A stretch of DNA of 41,226 nt from Oscillospiraceae bacterium (GTDB lineage: Bacteria; Bacillota; Clostridia; Oscillospirales; Ruminococcaceae). The stretch lies in assembly GCA_009777415.1 (NCBI GenBank), contig WRLX01000004.1, positions 1 to 41,226 on the forward strand. Reading direction: 5' to 3'. A program made the translations under genes and the position numbers. Of the stretch, positions 29,088 to 37,500 are shown piece by piece; position 1 is the stretch's first letter; every line of letters begins with the position of its first letter. The notes beneath the pieces are model-generated. The model ran no database searches. It saw only the letters and a list, made by a program, of their open reading frames with translations, and was not told the origin of the DNA.

Positions 29088-29157
29088 GAAAGGAAGAACC
29101 ACCATGCCGCCAAATTTCATTGGTTTTTGTGCAAGGTCGGGCGGCATGGTCATAAAA
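29088..29157 (+). promoter_or_regulatory. Family-B leader of rsmD (3' part, after family-C insertion)
   Basis: AAAGGAAGAACCACCATGCCGCCAAATTTCATTGG...GGGCGGCATGGTCATAAAAATG. Confidence 0.8.
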
Positions 29158-29724
29158 ATGCGAGTTATTACCGGGACTTCTAAAGGAGTAAACTTAAATG
29201 CGTTGTCGGGAACAGGGACACGACCTACCACCGATAAAGTAAAGGAAGCTGTTTTTTCGGCAATTCAAGCAATCGTTGATATTGAGGGTGCAACAGTCCT
29301 TGATTTATTTGCAGGTTCGGGGCAGCTTGGGATTGAAGCACTAAGCAGAGGGGCAAAAAAAGCTTACTTTAACGACAATAATCCGAAAGCGGCGATGATT
29401 ATCCGCGAAAACTTAAAAAAAACGGGCTTCGGCGACAGTCGATATTCAAGGGTTGGCAGGCTTCCTTATTCCGCGTTCATGCGGTTAGTAAAGGACGAAT
29501 TTGACATTGTGTTTCTTGACCCGCCCTATGAAAAAGGAATTATTGAAAAGGCATTGCCGTTGGCGGTGTCCAAAATGAATACGGGTGATTCGGGCGGCGT
29601 TATAGTATGTGAGCACGAAAAGTCTCTGATTCTGCCGGAAAAAGTCGGGGTGTTCGGGGTCGAAAAAGTGTACCTTTACGGTTCGATTAATGTTACAATA
29701 TATACACCCCTCAACCAATGTTAG
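29158..29724 (+). CDS. rsmD: 16S rRNA (guanine966-N2)-methyltransferase
   Basis: MRVITGTSKGVNLNALSGTGTRPTTDKVKEAVFSAI, VLDLFAGSGQLGIEALSRG, FLDPPY; in-frame ATG also at 29146. Confidence 0.93.
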   Translation: MRVITGTSKGVNLNALSGTGTRPTTDKVKEAVFSAIQAIVDIEGATVLDLFAGSGQLGIEALSRGAKKAYFNDNNPKAAMIIRENLKKTGFGDSRYSRVGRLPYSAFMRLVKDEFDIVFLDPPYEKGIIEKALPLAVSKMNTGDSGGVIVCEHEKSLILPEKVGVFGVEKVYLYGSINVTIYTPLNQC

Positions 29725-29806
29725 GTAACACCGCAGGGCAGAGCCCTGCACCCCTCGCCTGCGGGCGAGAGAGCCGCCCCGGAGGGGCGGGGTATTACAC
29801 CCTAAC
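29720..29806. repeat. Family-D three-hairpin element D2 overlapping the rsmD stop codon
   Basis: GTTAGG...CCTAAC outer stem; hairpins GCAGGGC/GCCCTGC, CTCGCC/GGCGAG, CCGCCCC/GGGGCGG. Confidence 0.8.
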
Positions 29807-29876
29807 TTTCAATAAAATAACAAATAAACGCAAAGTTTAATGGTTCAAGAAGTATATTATATTCGAAGGAGGGCGA

Positions 29877-30359
29877 ATGAAAACTGCGATTTATCCGGGG
29901 AGTTTTGACCCGGTAACCTATGGGCATATTGATATAATAGAAAGGGCGGCAAAGCTTTTCAGTAAGCTAATCGTAGTTGTTTCGATTAATCCGGTTAAGC
30001 CCTCCACCTTTACTACCGAGGAACGTATGGATTTCTTACGCAGGAGTCTTAAATTCCGTCGGAACATTGAAATTGACTGCAATTCGGGGTTGTTCATCGA
30101 CTATTTTAAAAAGCGCGATGCCGATGTAATTGTAAAGGGGTTACGTGCAATGTCGGACTTTGAGTATGAATTTCAAATGGCGTTAATTAACAAGGATATG
30201 CACCACACTGCCGAAACAATATTTTTATCTGCGAACGCGGCGAGTATGTTCCTTTCATCGAGTGCGGTAAAACAGATTGCCATGTTTGGCGGCGATATAA
30301 GCGCGTTTGTGCCTGATTGTATCGCAGGCGATATTATAGAGCGGCTGAAGTGTCGGTAA
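29877..30359 (+). CDS. coaD: Pantetheine-phosphate adenylyltransferase
   Basis: AIYPGSFDPVTYGHIDIIERAA, VKGLRAMSDFEYEFQMA. Confidence 0.97.
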   Translation: MKTAIYPGSFDPVTYGHIDIIERAAKLFSKLIVVVSINPVKPSTFTTEERMDFLRRSLKFRRNIEIDCNSGLFIDYFKKRDADVIVKGLRAMSDFEYEFQMALINKDMHHTAETIFLSANAASMFLSSSAVKQIAMFGGDISAFVPDCIAGDIIERLKCR

Positions 30360-30446
30360 ATGGGGAAAATGAATTTATATAGCACACTCTTGTGTAAGTG
30401 TGCAGAAAGGGCAAGGGTAAAAAACTTGAATATCAATTCTCGGTAA
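30360..30446 (+). CDS. Putative leader ORF 1 of coaD-distal relay (MGKMNLYSTLLCKCAERARVKNLNINSR*)
   Basis: ATG immediately follows coaD stop (TAAATG); ends CGGTAA abutting ORF 2. Confidence 0.45.
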   Translation: MGKMNLYSTLLCKCAERARVKNLNINSR

Positions 30447-30506
30447 ATGGGAAAAATGAATTTATATAGCACACTTAGTGCAGAAAGGGCAAGGGTAAAA
30501 ACTTGA
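30447..30506 (+). CDS. Putative leader ORF 2 of coaD-distal relay (MGKMNLYSTLSAERARVKT*)
   Basis: ATG immediately follows leader ORF 1 stop (TAAATG); TGA overlaps TTG start of next gene (TTGA). Confidence 0.45.
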   Translation: MGKMNLYSTLSAERARVKT

Positions 30507-30970
30507 ATATTGAAGAAATACTTGCGATGATGGATGAAATTCTTGACAGGGCTGTCGCAGTTCCGTTCAGCGGGCGAAAAAGTCTCATTGACGTGGAGGC
30601 GATGAACAATCTAATCCACGACATCCGCATGAACCTGCCGCGCGAGATTGACCAAGCGCGTGGCGTAGTAAACGAGCGTAAACAGTTAATCTCCGACGCA
30701 AGCAGGGAAGCGGACAGAATTATTAAACGGGCTGAAGAGCGAGCAAACCAGATGGTTGCCGCGCAGGAGGTTGTCAGAATGGCTCAAATGCGTGCGGAAG
30801 AATTAATGATAAACGCGCAACAAAGGTCTAAGGAGCTACATCACACAAGCAGAGACCATGTTGACGAAATGCTCGAAAAAACGGAGACTTTGTATTTAAA
30901 AAACCTTGAGGAAATCAGAAAATCACGTATGGCAATCAAAAATGTAGGCAACAAAAACACAGGAAGATGA
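30503..30970 (+). CDS. Coiled-coil (ATPase-like) protein of unknown function
   Basis: Long charged helical ORF downstream of coaD; TTG start. Confidence 0.75.
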   Translation: MNIEEILAMMDEILDRAVAVPFSGRKSLIDVEAMNNLIHDIRMNLPREIDQARGVVNERKQLISDASREADRIIKRAEERANQMVAAQEVVRMAQMRAEELMINAQQRSKELHHTSRDHVDEMLEKTETLYLKNLEEIRKSRMAIKNVGNKNTGR

Positions 30971-30988
30971 GGTTCGTCTGTGAGGTGG

Positions 30989-32068
30989 TTAAGATATTAC
31001 GCCTCCTCCGACTACAATATCATCATCGTACAAAACGACTGCTTGACCTTTTGCAATCGCTCTTTGAGGTTGTTCAAACTTGATGAACACCGTATTTAAA
31101 GAGACGGCATTTGCAGTTGCCCACTGTTCTGTTTGATTATAACGTATTTTTGCCTTAACCCGAATAGGCGTTTTCGGCGGCTTATCACAGGCAATCCAGT
31201 TAAAATCAATTGCGGTAAGTGAATCAGAAAATAACCCTCGATTTTCACAGAGGGTCACGGTATTGTTTTCAACGCTTTTTGAGCGGACATACATTGGCTT
31301 GGAGAACGAAACTCCAAGCCCTTTCCGTTGTCCCACAGTATAACGGATTAGTCCGTTATGCCTGCCTATTACATTGTTGTCTGTATCAATAAAGTCGCCG
31401 CTTGCATAACTTTTTCCTGTATACTGTTCGATAAACTTTGCGTAATCGCCATTGCGGACAAAACAAATATCTTGGCTGTCGCGCTTACTCGCATTGATAA
31501 ACCCCTGCTTTGCGGCAATTTCACGTATTTCACTTTTGCGCAATCCTCCAAGGGGGAGCAGGGTATGAGCCAACTGCTCCTGTGTCATTGCATACAATAC
31601 ATAGCTTTGGTCTTTTGAGTCGTCAACTGCTTTTTTAAGAAGATACCGTCCTTTTTCGGAATCGTACTCGATTCTCGCGTAATGCCCGGTGACGATATAA
31701 TCCATATTAAGCTGTCTGCCCCGCTGAAACAGCTTTTCAAACTTCATATAACGGTTACAGTCGATACATGGGTTGGGAGTTGCTCCGTTTTGGTAAGCCA
31801 CTACAAACCTGTCAATTACCTGCGACTCAAACTCATGCGCGAAATTAAAGACGTAAAACGGCATTCCGAGCGTGTTGGCAACGCTCCTTGCGTCTTCGGA
31901 ATCCTCAAGTGTGCAACAAGCTTTGGGGTTTGGAATGCTTTCGCTCCCGTCAAAGTCAAACAGCTTCATCATCGCCCCTGTACAATCAAGACCTTGCTCT
32001 TTCATTAAGTAAGCGGCGACGGAACTGTCAACTCCGCCGCTCATTGCTATCAATGCCTTTTTTTTCAT
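30989..32068 (-). CDS. mnmA: tRNA-specific 2-thiouridylase
   Basis: ALIAMSGGVDSSVAAYLM, NPCIDCNRYMKF, VTGHYARIE, SQDICFV. Confidence 0.96.
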   Translation of the reverse strand: MKKKALIAMSGGVDSSVAAYLMKEQGLDCTGAMMKLFDFDGSESIPNPKACCTLEDSEDARSVANTLGMPFYVFNFAHEFESQVIDRFVVAYQNGATPNPCIDCNRYMKFEKLFQRGRQLNMDYIVTGHYARIEYDSEKGRYLLKKAVDDSKDQSYVLYAMTQEQLAHTLLPLGGLRKSEIREIAAKQGFINASKRDSQDICFVRNGDYAKFIEQYTGKSYASGDFIDTDNNVIGRHNGLIRYTVGQRKGLGVSFSKPMYVRSKSVENNTVTLCENRGLFSDSLTAIDFNWIACDKPPKTPIRVKAKIRYNQTEQWATANAVSLNTVFIKFEQPQRAIAKGQAVVLYDDDIVVGGGVIS

Positions 32069-32240
32069 TCTTTTACCCTTGCCCTTTTTAAACAAGTACG
32101 TTATAAAAATTTCGTTTTCCGCACTTACGCAGATTTACTTTCAAACTTTTTTACCCTCGCCTTTTTAAACAAGTACGTTATAAAAATTTCGTTTTCCGCA
32201 CTTACGCAGATTTACTTTCAAACTTTTTTACCCTTGCCCC
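32069..32240 (-). repeat. Family-A tandem leader array upstream of mnmA (period 77-78 bp)
   Basis: ACCC cores at 32076, 32154, 32231; uORFs 32088-32144 and 32165-32221 MKVNLRKCGKRNFYNVLV*. Confidence 0.92.
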
Positions 32241-33901
32241 TAAGCTGTCTCAATTGCGGCTTCTTCCTCAAGCTTTAAATTTTCAATCGCCATGTCCCTT
32301 AGAACAAACTTTTGGATTTTTCCACTCGCGGTCAATGGGAATTTTTCAACAAACATAACTCTTTTGGGGACTTTGTGTTTAGCGAGATTTTTATTAACGT
32401 ATGACTTTATTCCGTCTTCGTCTGCTTCCGCACCTTCTTTCAAAACAACAAATGCGCAGACCTCTTCGCCGTATCTTTGCGATGGAATCGCAACAATTGC
32501 AACGTCTTTGACAGCAGGGTGAGTGTAAATAAAATCCTCTATTTCTTTCGGGAAAATGTTTTCGCCGCCGCGGATAATCATGTCTTTAATTCGCCCTGTT
32601 ATTTTGTAATACCCTTCTGCATCAACCGTTGCCAAGTCCCCGGTGTGAAGCCAACCGTCACTGTCAATCGCGGCTTTAGTCGCCTCCTCAAGCTTATAAT
32701 AGCCTTTCATCACGTTGTAGCCTCTTACACAAAACTCGCCTGCAACTCCGATACCGACTTCTTCACCTGTTTCGGGTTCGACAATTTTCGTTTCCATAAA
32801 CGGCAAGGTTTTGCCGACTGTGTGCACTCGCTTTTCCAAGCTGTCCTCAATAGTAGTCTGTGTACACACCGGCGATGCTTCTGTTTGACCGAATGCAATC
32901 GTTATATCTTTCATGTTCATTTTGTTAACAACATCCTGCATAACTTTAATGGGGCAGGGTGAACCCGCCATAATCCCTGTACGCAGCGTTGAGTAATCGT
33001 ATTTGTCAAAGTCCCTATGCTCCAACACCCCTATAAACATAGTAGGCACACCGTGCAATGCAGTGCATCTTTCATACTCGACAACGTGCATTACTTTCAT
33101 CGGCGTATACCAAAGCAGCGGAACCATTGTACTCCCGTGCGTAACACAAGCCATTATTGCAAGCACCATTCCGAAACAATGAAAAAACGGGACGGGGATG
33201 CAAAGTCGGTCTTTCTCGGTAAATCTCATGCAGTCGCCTATTGAAAGCCCGTTGTTGACAATGTTATTATGAGTAAGCATTACGCCTTTCGGAAACCCGG
33301 TAGTACCCGAAGTGTACTGCATATTAATCACGTCATCGGGATGAAGGCTCGCTTTTCTTTCCTTAAATTCGGTCGATGAAACAAGAACGCCAAACGCCTC
33401 AATATCATTCCAGTGATACATACCTTTATAATGGTTGTCAAAAGAAACCACTATTTTTAATTCGGGCAACTTTTCGGATTTTAAATCGCCTTTCCTGCAG
33501 GTTTTAAGCTCGGGGCATATAGAATAGACAATTTTTTCACAGTCTATATCTTTTAAACCGTCGCATATAAACAATGCCTTGGAGTCGGACTGTTTCAAAA
33601 GAAACTCCAGTTCGCTTTCCTTATAATTAGTGTTGACCGTTACAAGCACAACCCCAATTCTCGCAGTCGCAAACATCAACACGAGCCACTGTGGGTAGTT
33701 GGTTGCCCAAACCGCCGCATGGTCACCTTTTTTCAGCCCCATTCCCATAAGCCCTTTGGCAATGCGGTCTACCTTTTGGTTGAACTCGTACCATGTCTTA
33801 TCGAATTCCATTTCAATGTACTTGACCGCTTGATGTGTCGGGAATTTTAACGCTGTTTCCTCCAACGCCTCCCCAATTGTTATGTTCCTTAACCCTTCCA
33901 T
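32240..33901 (-). CDS. AMP-binding acyl-CoA synthetase
   Basis: MQYTSGTTGFPKGVMLTHNNIVNN, GWLHTGDLATVDAEGYYKITGRIKDMIIRGGENIFPKEIE. Confidence 0.93.
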   Translation of the reverse strand: MEGLRNITIGEALEETALKFPTHQAVKYIEMEFDKTWYEFNQKVDRIAKGLMGMGLKKGDHAAVWATNYPQWLVLMFATARIGVVLVTVNTNYKESELEFLLKQSDSKALFICDGLKDIDCEKIVYSICPELKTCRKGDLKSEKLPELKIVVSFDNHYKGMYHWNDIEAFGVLVSSTEFKERKASLHPDDVINMQYTSGTTGFPKGVMLTHNNIVNNGLSIGDCMRFTEKDRLCIPVPFFHCFGMVLAIMACVTHGSTMVPLLWYTPMKVMHVVEYERCTALHGVPTMFIGVLEHRDFDKYDYSTLRTGIMAGSPCPIKVMQDVVNKMNMKDITIAFGQTEASPVCTQTTIEDSLEKRVHTVGKTLPFMETKIVEPETGEEVGIGVAGEFCVRGYNVMKGYYKLEEATKAAIDSDGWLHTGDLATVDAEGYYKITGRIKDMIIRGGENIFPKEIEDFIYTHPAVKDVAIVAIPSQRYGEEVCAFVVLKEGAEADEDGIKSYVNKNLAKHKVPKRVMFVEKFPLTASGKIQKFVLRDMAIENLKLEEEAAIETA

Positions 33902-33960
33902 TTTTACCCTTTTACCCTTTCCCTTTCTGCACAATCGTGCTTTAAAAATTCGTTTTCCAA
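33902..33960 (-). repeat. Family-A leader of acyl-CoA synthetase gene
   Basis: AAATTGGAAAACGAATTTTTAAAGCACGATTGTGCAGAAAGGGAAAGGGTAAAAGG. Confidence 0.85.
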
Positions 33961-33961
33961 T

Positions 33962-34612
33962 TTAGAACCTGTCTTCACAAGCGGCCTCTTCGCCGTTTTC
34001 AGTATTTTCATCGCCGTCATCAAAGCTTATTTCGCAATCGCTCAAAGCGGATTTGAGTTTATTTTGTTGTTCCTCGCTTATTTGGTTTTGACCTAACCAC
34101 AATTGCTTCAGTTCCGTCAATCCTGTAAGCGGGGTAATATCGCTTATTTGGTTGCGCCACAAGTCAAGAGTCTCCAACTTTGTCATTGAGCCGAGCGGCG
34201 AAACATCATCAATTCTGTTGTCGTCAAGTAAAAGCACTGTCAAGTTAGTCAAACCGCTCAATGCCGATACATCAATTATATTGTTTCCGAACAACCACAG
34301 TTCGGTCAAATTAGTCATGTATTGCAATTGCTCTATGTCCGCACTCCTCAAGCTTTTGTAGGACAAATCCAACACTGTTAAATCGGTGCTGTAAGTTTCG
34401 CTTCTGATTGTAATAAACTCGGGGATTTGAGCTTCCGCCGCTATGTCATTTCCCGCCCCCCCCGAATAAGTAATAATCAGCCAAACCGCCGCCGCCAACG
34501 CAACAATGCCGACAGTAATACCGATTATAAGTTTAATCGGTATTATTATTATATCATCATCTTTTTTAGTCATAACACACACCATGTGTGATTTACCGCA
34601 TATGCCGAGCAA
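33962..34612 (-). CDS. Membrane-anchored leucine-rich-repeat (internalin-type) protein
   Basis: TM anchor; LTELWLFGNNIIDVSALSGLTNLTVLLLDDNRIDDVSPLGSMTKLETLDLWRNQISDITPL. Confidence 0.85.
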   Translation of the reverse strand: MLGICGKSHMVCVMTKKDDDIIIIPIKLIIGITVGIVALAAAVWLIITYSGGAGNDIAAEAQIPEFITIRSETYSTDLTVLDLSYKSLRSADIEQLQYMTNLTELWLFGNNIIDVSALSGLTNLTVLLLDDNRIDDVSPLGSMTKLETLDLWRNQISDITPLTGLTELKQLWLGQNQISEEQQNKLKSALSDCEISFDDGDENTENGEEAACEDRF

Positions 34613-34649
34613 TGAACTTTACGGTTTTCACACGTCCCCTTCTTGATTC

Positions 34650-34895
34650 TTAATCAGATGCCGATTTCAAAGCGGCAGCCAATTGCGCGGGGCAAGACGA
34701 CGGTCTCCCGCCGCAACGAATGCTCTCGAGCCGCTCTATAACATCATCCGCTTTCATTCCCTCAACTAACTTGGCAACACCCAATCCGTGTCCGGGGCAA
34801 CCGCCGCTAATCCTGACATCGTTGATTACACCATTGTTTATATCAAATTCAATCTTGTTCGCGCAAACCCCGCGCGGTGTAAATTCATACCTCAT
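34650..34895 (-). CDS. TSCPD domain protein
   Basis: RYEFTPRGVCANKIEFDINNGVINDVRISGGCPGH...RCGGRPSSCPAQLAAAL. Confidence 0.88.
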   Translation of the reverse strand: MRYEFTPRGVCANKIEFDINNGVINDVRISGGCPGHGLGVAKLVEGMKADDVIERLESIRCGGRPSSCPAQLAAALKSASD

Positions 34896-35040
34896 ATTTT
34901 TATCCTTGTCCTTTCTGAACGAACGTAAATTTAAAGTTCGTTTTCCGCACTTACGTATATTTTCTTTTGAAGTTCTTTACCCTTGTCCTTTCTGAACGAA
35001 CGTGCTACTAAAAACTCGTTTTACCCTTGTCCTTTCACAC
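34896..35040 (-). repeat. Family-A leaders (about 2 units) between PHP and TSCPD genes
   Basis: AAAGGACAAGGGTAAAACGAGTTTTTAGTAGCACGTTCGTTCAGAAAGGACAAGGGTAAAG... Confidence 0.85.
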
Positions 35041-35895
35041 TTTTATTTTGCTCTCTTTTTTTCTTAATATTCTGTCAAGTGATTCGGGGGGCGTTGTAAG
35101 ATGACCCATCGGCGTGGCATAATGGTTGTAAAAGCCGTGAAAGTCCGAACCTCCCGTTACAATCAAGTTATGCTTTTCGGCAATTTTAAGCATCCTATCC
35201 CTGTCCTTGTCCTCCTTGCACGAACGGTGAAACACTTCAACACCGTCAATAAGTCCGTCAGCCGCAAGCTCTTCAAGCAAATCAAGGTTGTTATAAACAC
35301 ACGGATGCGCCAAAACCGCAATCCCCCCCGCCGAGCGTATCAATTGTGATACAAACTTGACTTCCGGGTACTCGTTGACTTCATCGCGAACAATATCAGC
35401 ACAAAGCCCGTCGGAAACATCGAACAGCTTGTTATAATCTTCCCCGTACAATTCAGTAGTGTAGCCATAATCCATCAGCGCGTGCATTATATGGCATTTG
35501 TAAATCGCCTTGCTCCCCGCCGCATATTTTACTATGTTTTCAAACGCAATCGGGAAGTTATCGACTACCTTTGTCGCCATAGCCTTACCGCGAACCCTCC
35601 GTATTTCACAAGTACGCAGACAAAGCCCCTCGAGTCGGTCCGGTTTTTGCGGGTTATAGCAAAGCAAATGCGCCTTGGAGTTTCGCTTGCCGTCGCAAGA
35701 CGAAAATTCCACGGCAGGGATTATACCGACATTATAACGCTTACCGAGTACATTTGCCCTTGACATTGAAGAAAGGGTGTCGTGGTCGGTAATCGCAATA
35801 TAATCCAAATTGTTGTGCGTCGCTTGTGCAATCACCTCTTCAATCCCCAGCGAACCATCGGAAAGCGTAGTATGACAATGTAAATCCGCCCTCAT
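35035..35895 (-). CDS. PHP domain metal-dependent phosphoesterase
   Basis: MRADLHCHTTLSDGSLGIEEVI, IAITDHDTLSS, GGSDFHGFY. Confidence 0.93.
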   Translation of the reverse strand: MRADLHCHTTLSDGSLGIEEVIAQATHNNLDYIAITDHDTLSSMSRANVLGKRYNVGIIPAVEFSSCDGKRNSKAHLLCYNPQKPDRLEGLCLRTCEIRRVRGKAMATKVVDNFPIAFENIVKYAAGSKAIYKCHIMHALMDYGYTTELYGEDYNKLFDVSDGLCADIVRDEVNEYPEVKFVSQLIRSAGGIAVLAHPCVYNNLDLLEELAADGLIDGVEVFHRSCKEDKDRDRMLKIAEKHNLIVTGGSDFHGFYNHYATPMGHLTTPPESLDRILRKKESKIKV

Positions 35896-36013
35896 TTTTT
35901 TACCCAAACCCTTTCTGCACACTTAACAACAGCGTGCCACAAAAACTCATTTCCACATTCACTTAAAAATAATTCTAAAATTCATTATACCATACTTTTC
36001 CGTGAAATGCAAT

Positions 36014-36877
36014 CTATTTAATTAATTTTCCTTTAGATTTTACTTTTTTCTTGTCAATAGGGTTCTCTTTGCCGCCTAAATCGGTAAATATTGTATTTGT
36101 CCCGCCTGTTTTCTCGCCGTTTAAACCCGTCTCATCACCGTAATCCGGGAGTTCGGGGTTCTTTTCGCCCTGCGCCTCGTAATAAGGGTTAATTATATAC
36201 CTTTGTATAACGGGATAGGCATTAAACACGCTCACAAACGCCAACTGCGCAAACGGCAACAGCGGGAGCATTATTACCAAAAAAGGCCACGCAAGCAATA
36301 CAACGGTTAAAACCGTAAAAGTCACAATAAAAGCCAAAACAGTTACTACATTCCGTTTAAATCCCGCAATGCACAAGATTCCCGCATTTTTGAGCATGGC
36401 GGGCATTTTTAAGTTAAGGCAGGCGATTTGCGGATAAATATACGAATTCACCATCAACAGTACCACACCCGATGCCATATTCATCGCCAATGTAAAATAA
36501 ACCATGCCGCTCGGCTGAACATTAACTGCGACAACGCTTATAAACATTGAAAAGCCGAATGCGGCAAAGAAAATAAGCGAGAAGATTCCGGTTAATACCG
36601 CGCGCAGATTGAAATTCTTTTTAAACGCCCCGAAAAATTCCGCAAAAACAAATATAGGCTGTTCCAATACAAATTTGCGCATAACCTGCGTAAGCGCGAC
36701 TGTGGCAGGGCCGAGCGTGATTACGGGAATGCAAAGAAATCCATACAGGCAATTCAACTGTACAAGATACCAAAATTTCCTCCCGAATATTTCCCAAAAC
36801 TTGAAAAAAGGTTTCATTTCACTTCGCGCTTGCTCCTTTGAAACACCTTTCCCGGATTTTTGCGGATTATAAAACAT
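36014..36877 (-). CDS. DUF624 (YesL-like) membrane protein
   Basis: KFWEIFGRKFWYLVQLNCLYGFLCIPVITLGPATVAL. Confidence 0.85.
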   Translation of the reverse strand: MFYNPQKSGKGVSKEQARSEMKPFFKFWEIFGRKFWYLVQLNCLYGFLCIPVITLGPATVALTQVMRKFVLEQPIFVFAEFFGAFKKNFNLRAVLTGIFSLIFFAAFGFSMFISVVAVNVQPSGMVYFTLAMNMASGVVLLMVNSYIYPQIACLNLKMPAMLKNAGILCIAGFKRNVVTVLAFIVTFTVLTVVLLAWPFLVIMLPLLPFAQLAFVSVFNAYPVIQRYIINPYYEAQGEKNPELPDYGDETGLNGEKTGGTNTIFTDLGGKENPIDKKKVKSKGKLIK

Positions 36878-36879
36878 CT

Positions 36880-37413
36880 TTACACCATTCCCTTATAATA
36901 ATCTAATGTTTTGAAAGTTTTGCCTAAGTGATACAACAGGTATTTTTCCGAATCTTCTGTTTTCAATTTTGGGTGGTTGATTCCCAAAGCATGAATCAAC
37001 TTCATCTCGAAGGTTGATTTTACTTGCTCGTGAGGGCTTCCGTGTTCTAACTCGGTCAGCGCAATCAGCATTGATTTCAGTGTTTCGCCCGCCGATTGCT
37101 CGGGCAGTTGAGTAAACTTGACTAATTCCGCAAAATACGACGCTAACGATAAAGCCGACAGGTCGCCGCTCAAACTGTGAAACCCATGCTTGCATTTTGC
37201 AGAATTTATAGTATACTTCAAGTTTTTCTTGTTCAAACAAAATGCCGAGTAGGTGAACAGCCCCGTCGGTTGAGCTAACGGGTTGTTCAATTTTTTTACA
37301 CCTTTTGCCGCAACCTCAATAACCCCGTATTCCCCCGTAAAAATATCAACAAAGCAAGAAGAGTCGCCAAAATCCCGCCGCGATATTACAAGCCCGTCCA
37401 CATTAACCAACAT
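36880..37413 (-). CDS. recO: DNA repair protein RecO, short form without obvious zinc finger
   Basis: VDGLVISRRDFGDSSCFVDIFTGEYGVIEVAAKGVKKLNNPLAQPTGLFTYSAF; only 177 aa; next to era. Confidence 0.85.
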   Translation of the reverse strand: MLVNVDGLVISRRDFGDSSCFVDIFTGEYGVIEVAAKGVKKLNNPLAQPTGLFTYSAFCLNKKNLKYTINSAKCKHGFHSLSGDLSALSLASYFAELVKFTQLPEQSAGETLKSMLIALTELEHGSPHEQVKSTFEMKLIHALGINHPKLKTEDSEKYLLYHLGKTFKTLDYYKGMV

Positions 37414-37500
37414 CTTTACCCTTGCCCCTTATACACAAGTATGAATTGAAAAGTTTCGTTTTCCCCGTTTACGTAGATTTATTACTACCTTTTACCCTTT
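37414..37500 (-). repeat. Family-A leader between era and recO
   Basis: AAAGGGTAAAAGGTAGTAATAAATCTACGTAAACGGGGAAAACGAAACTTTTCAATTC... Confidence 0.8.

Noticed and set aside
28923-29157. Use of the 29032 ATG as the RsmD start
   Set aside because: The upstream part is family-C and family-B repeat sequence; MRVITG is the conserved RsmD N-terminus
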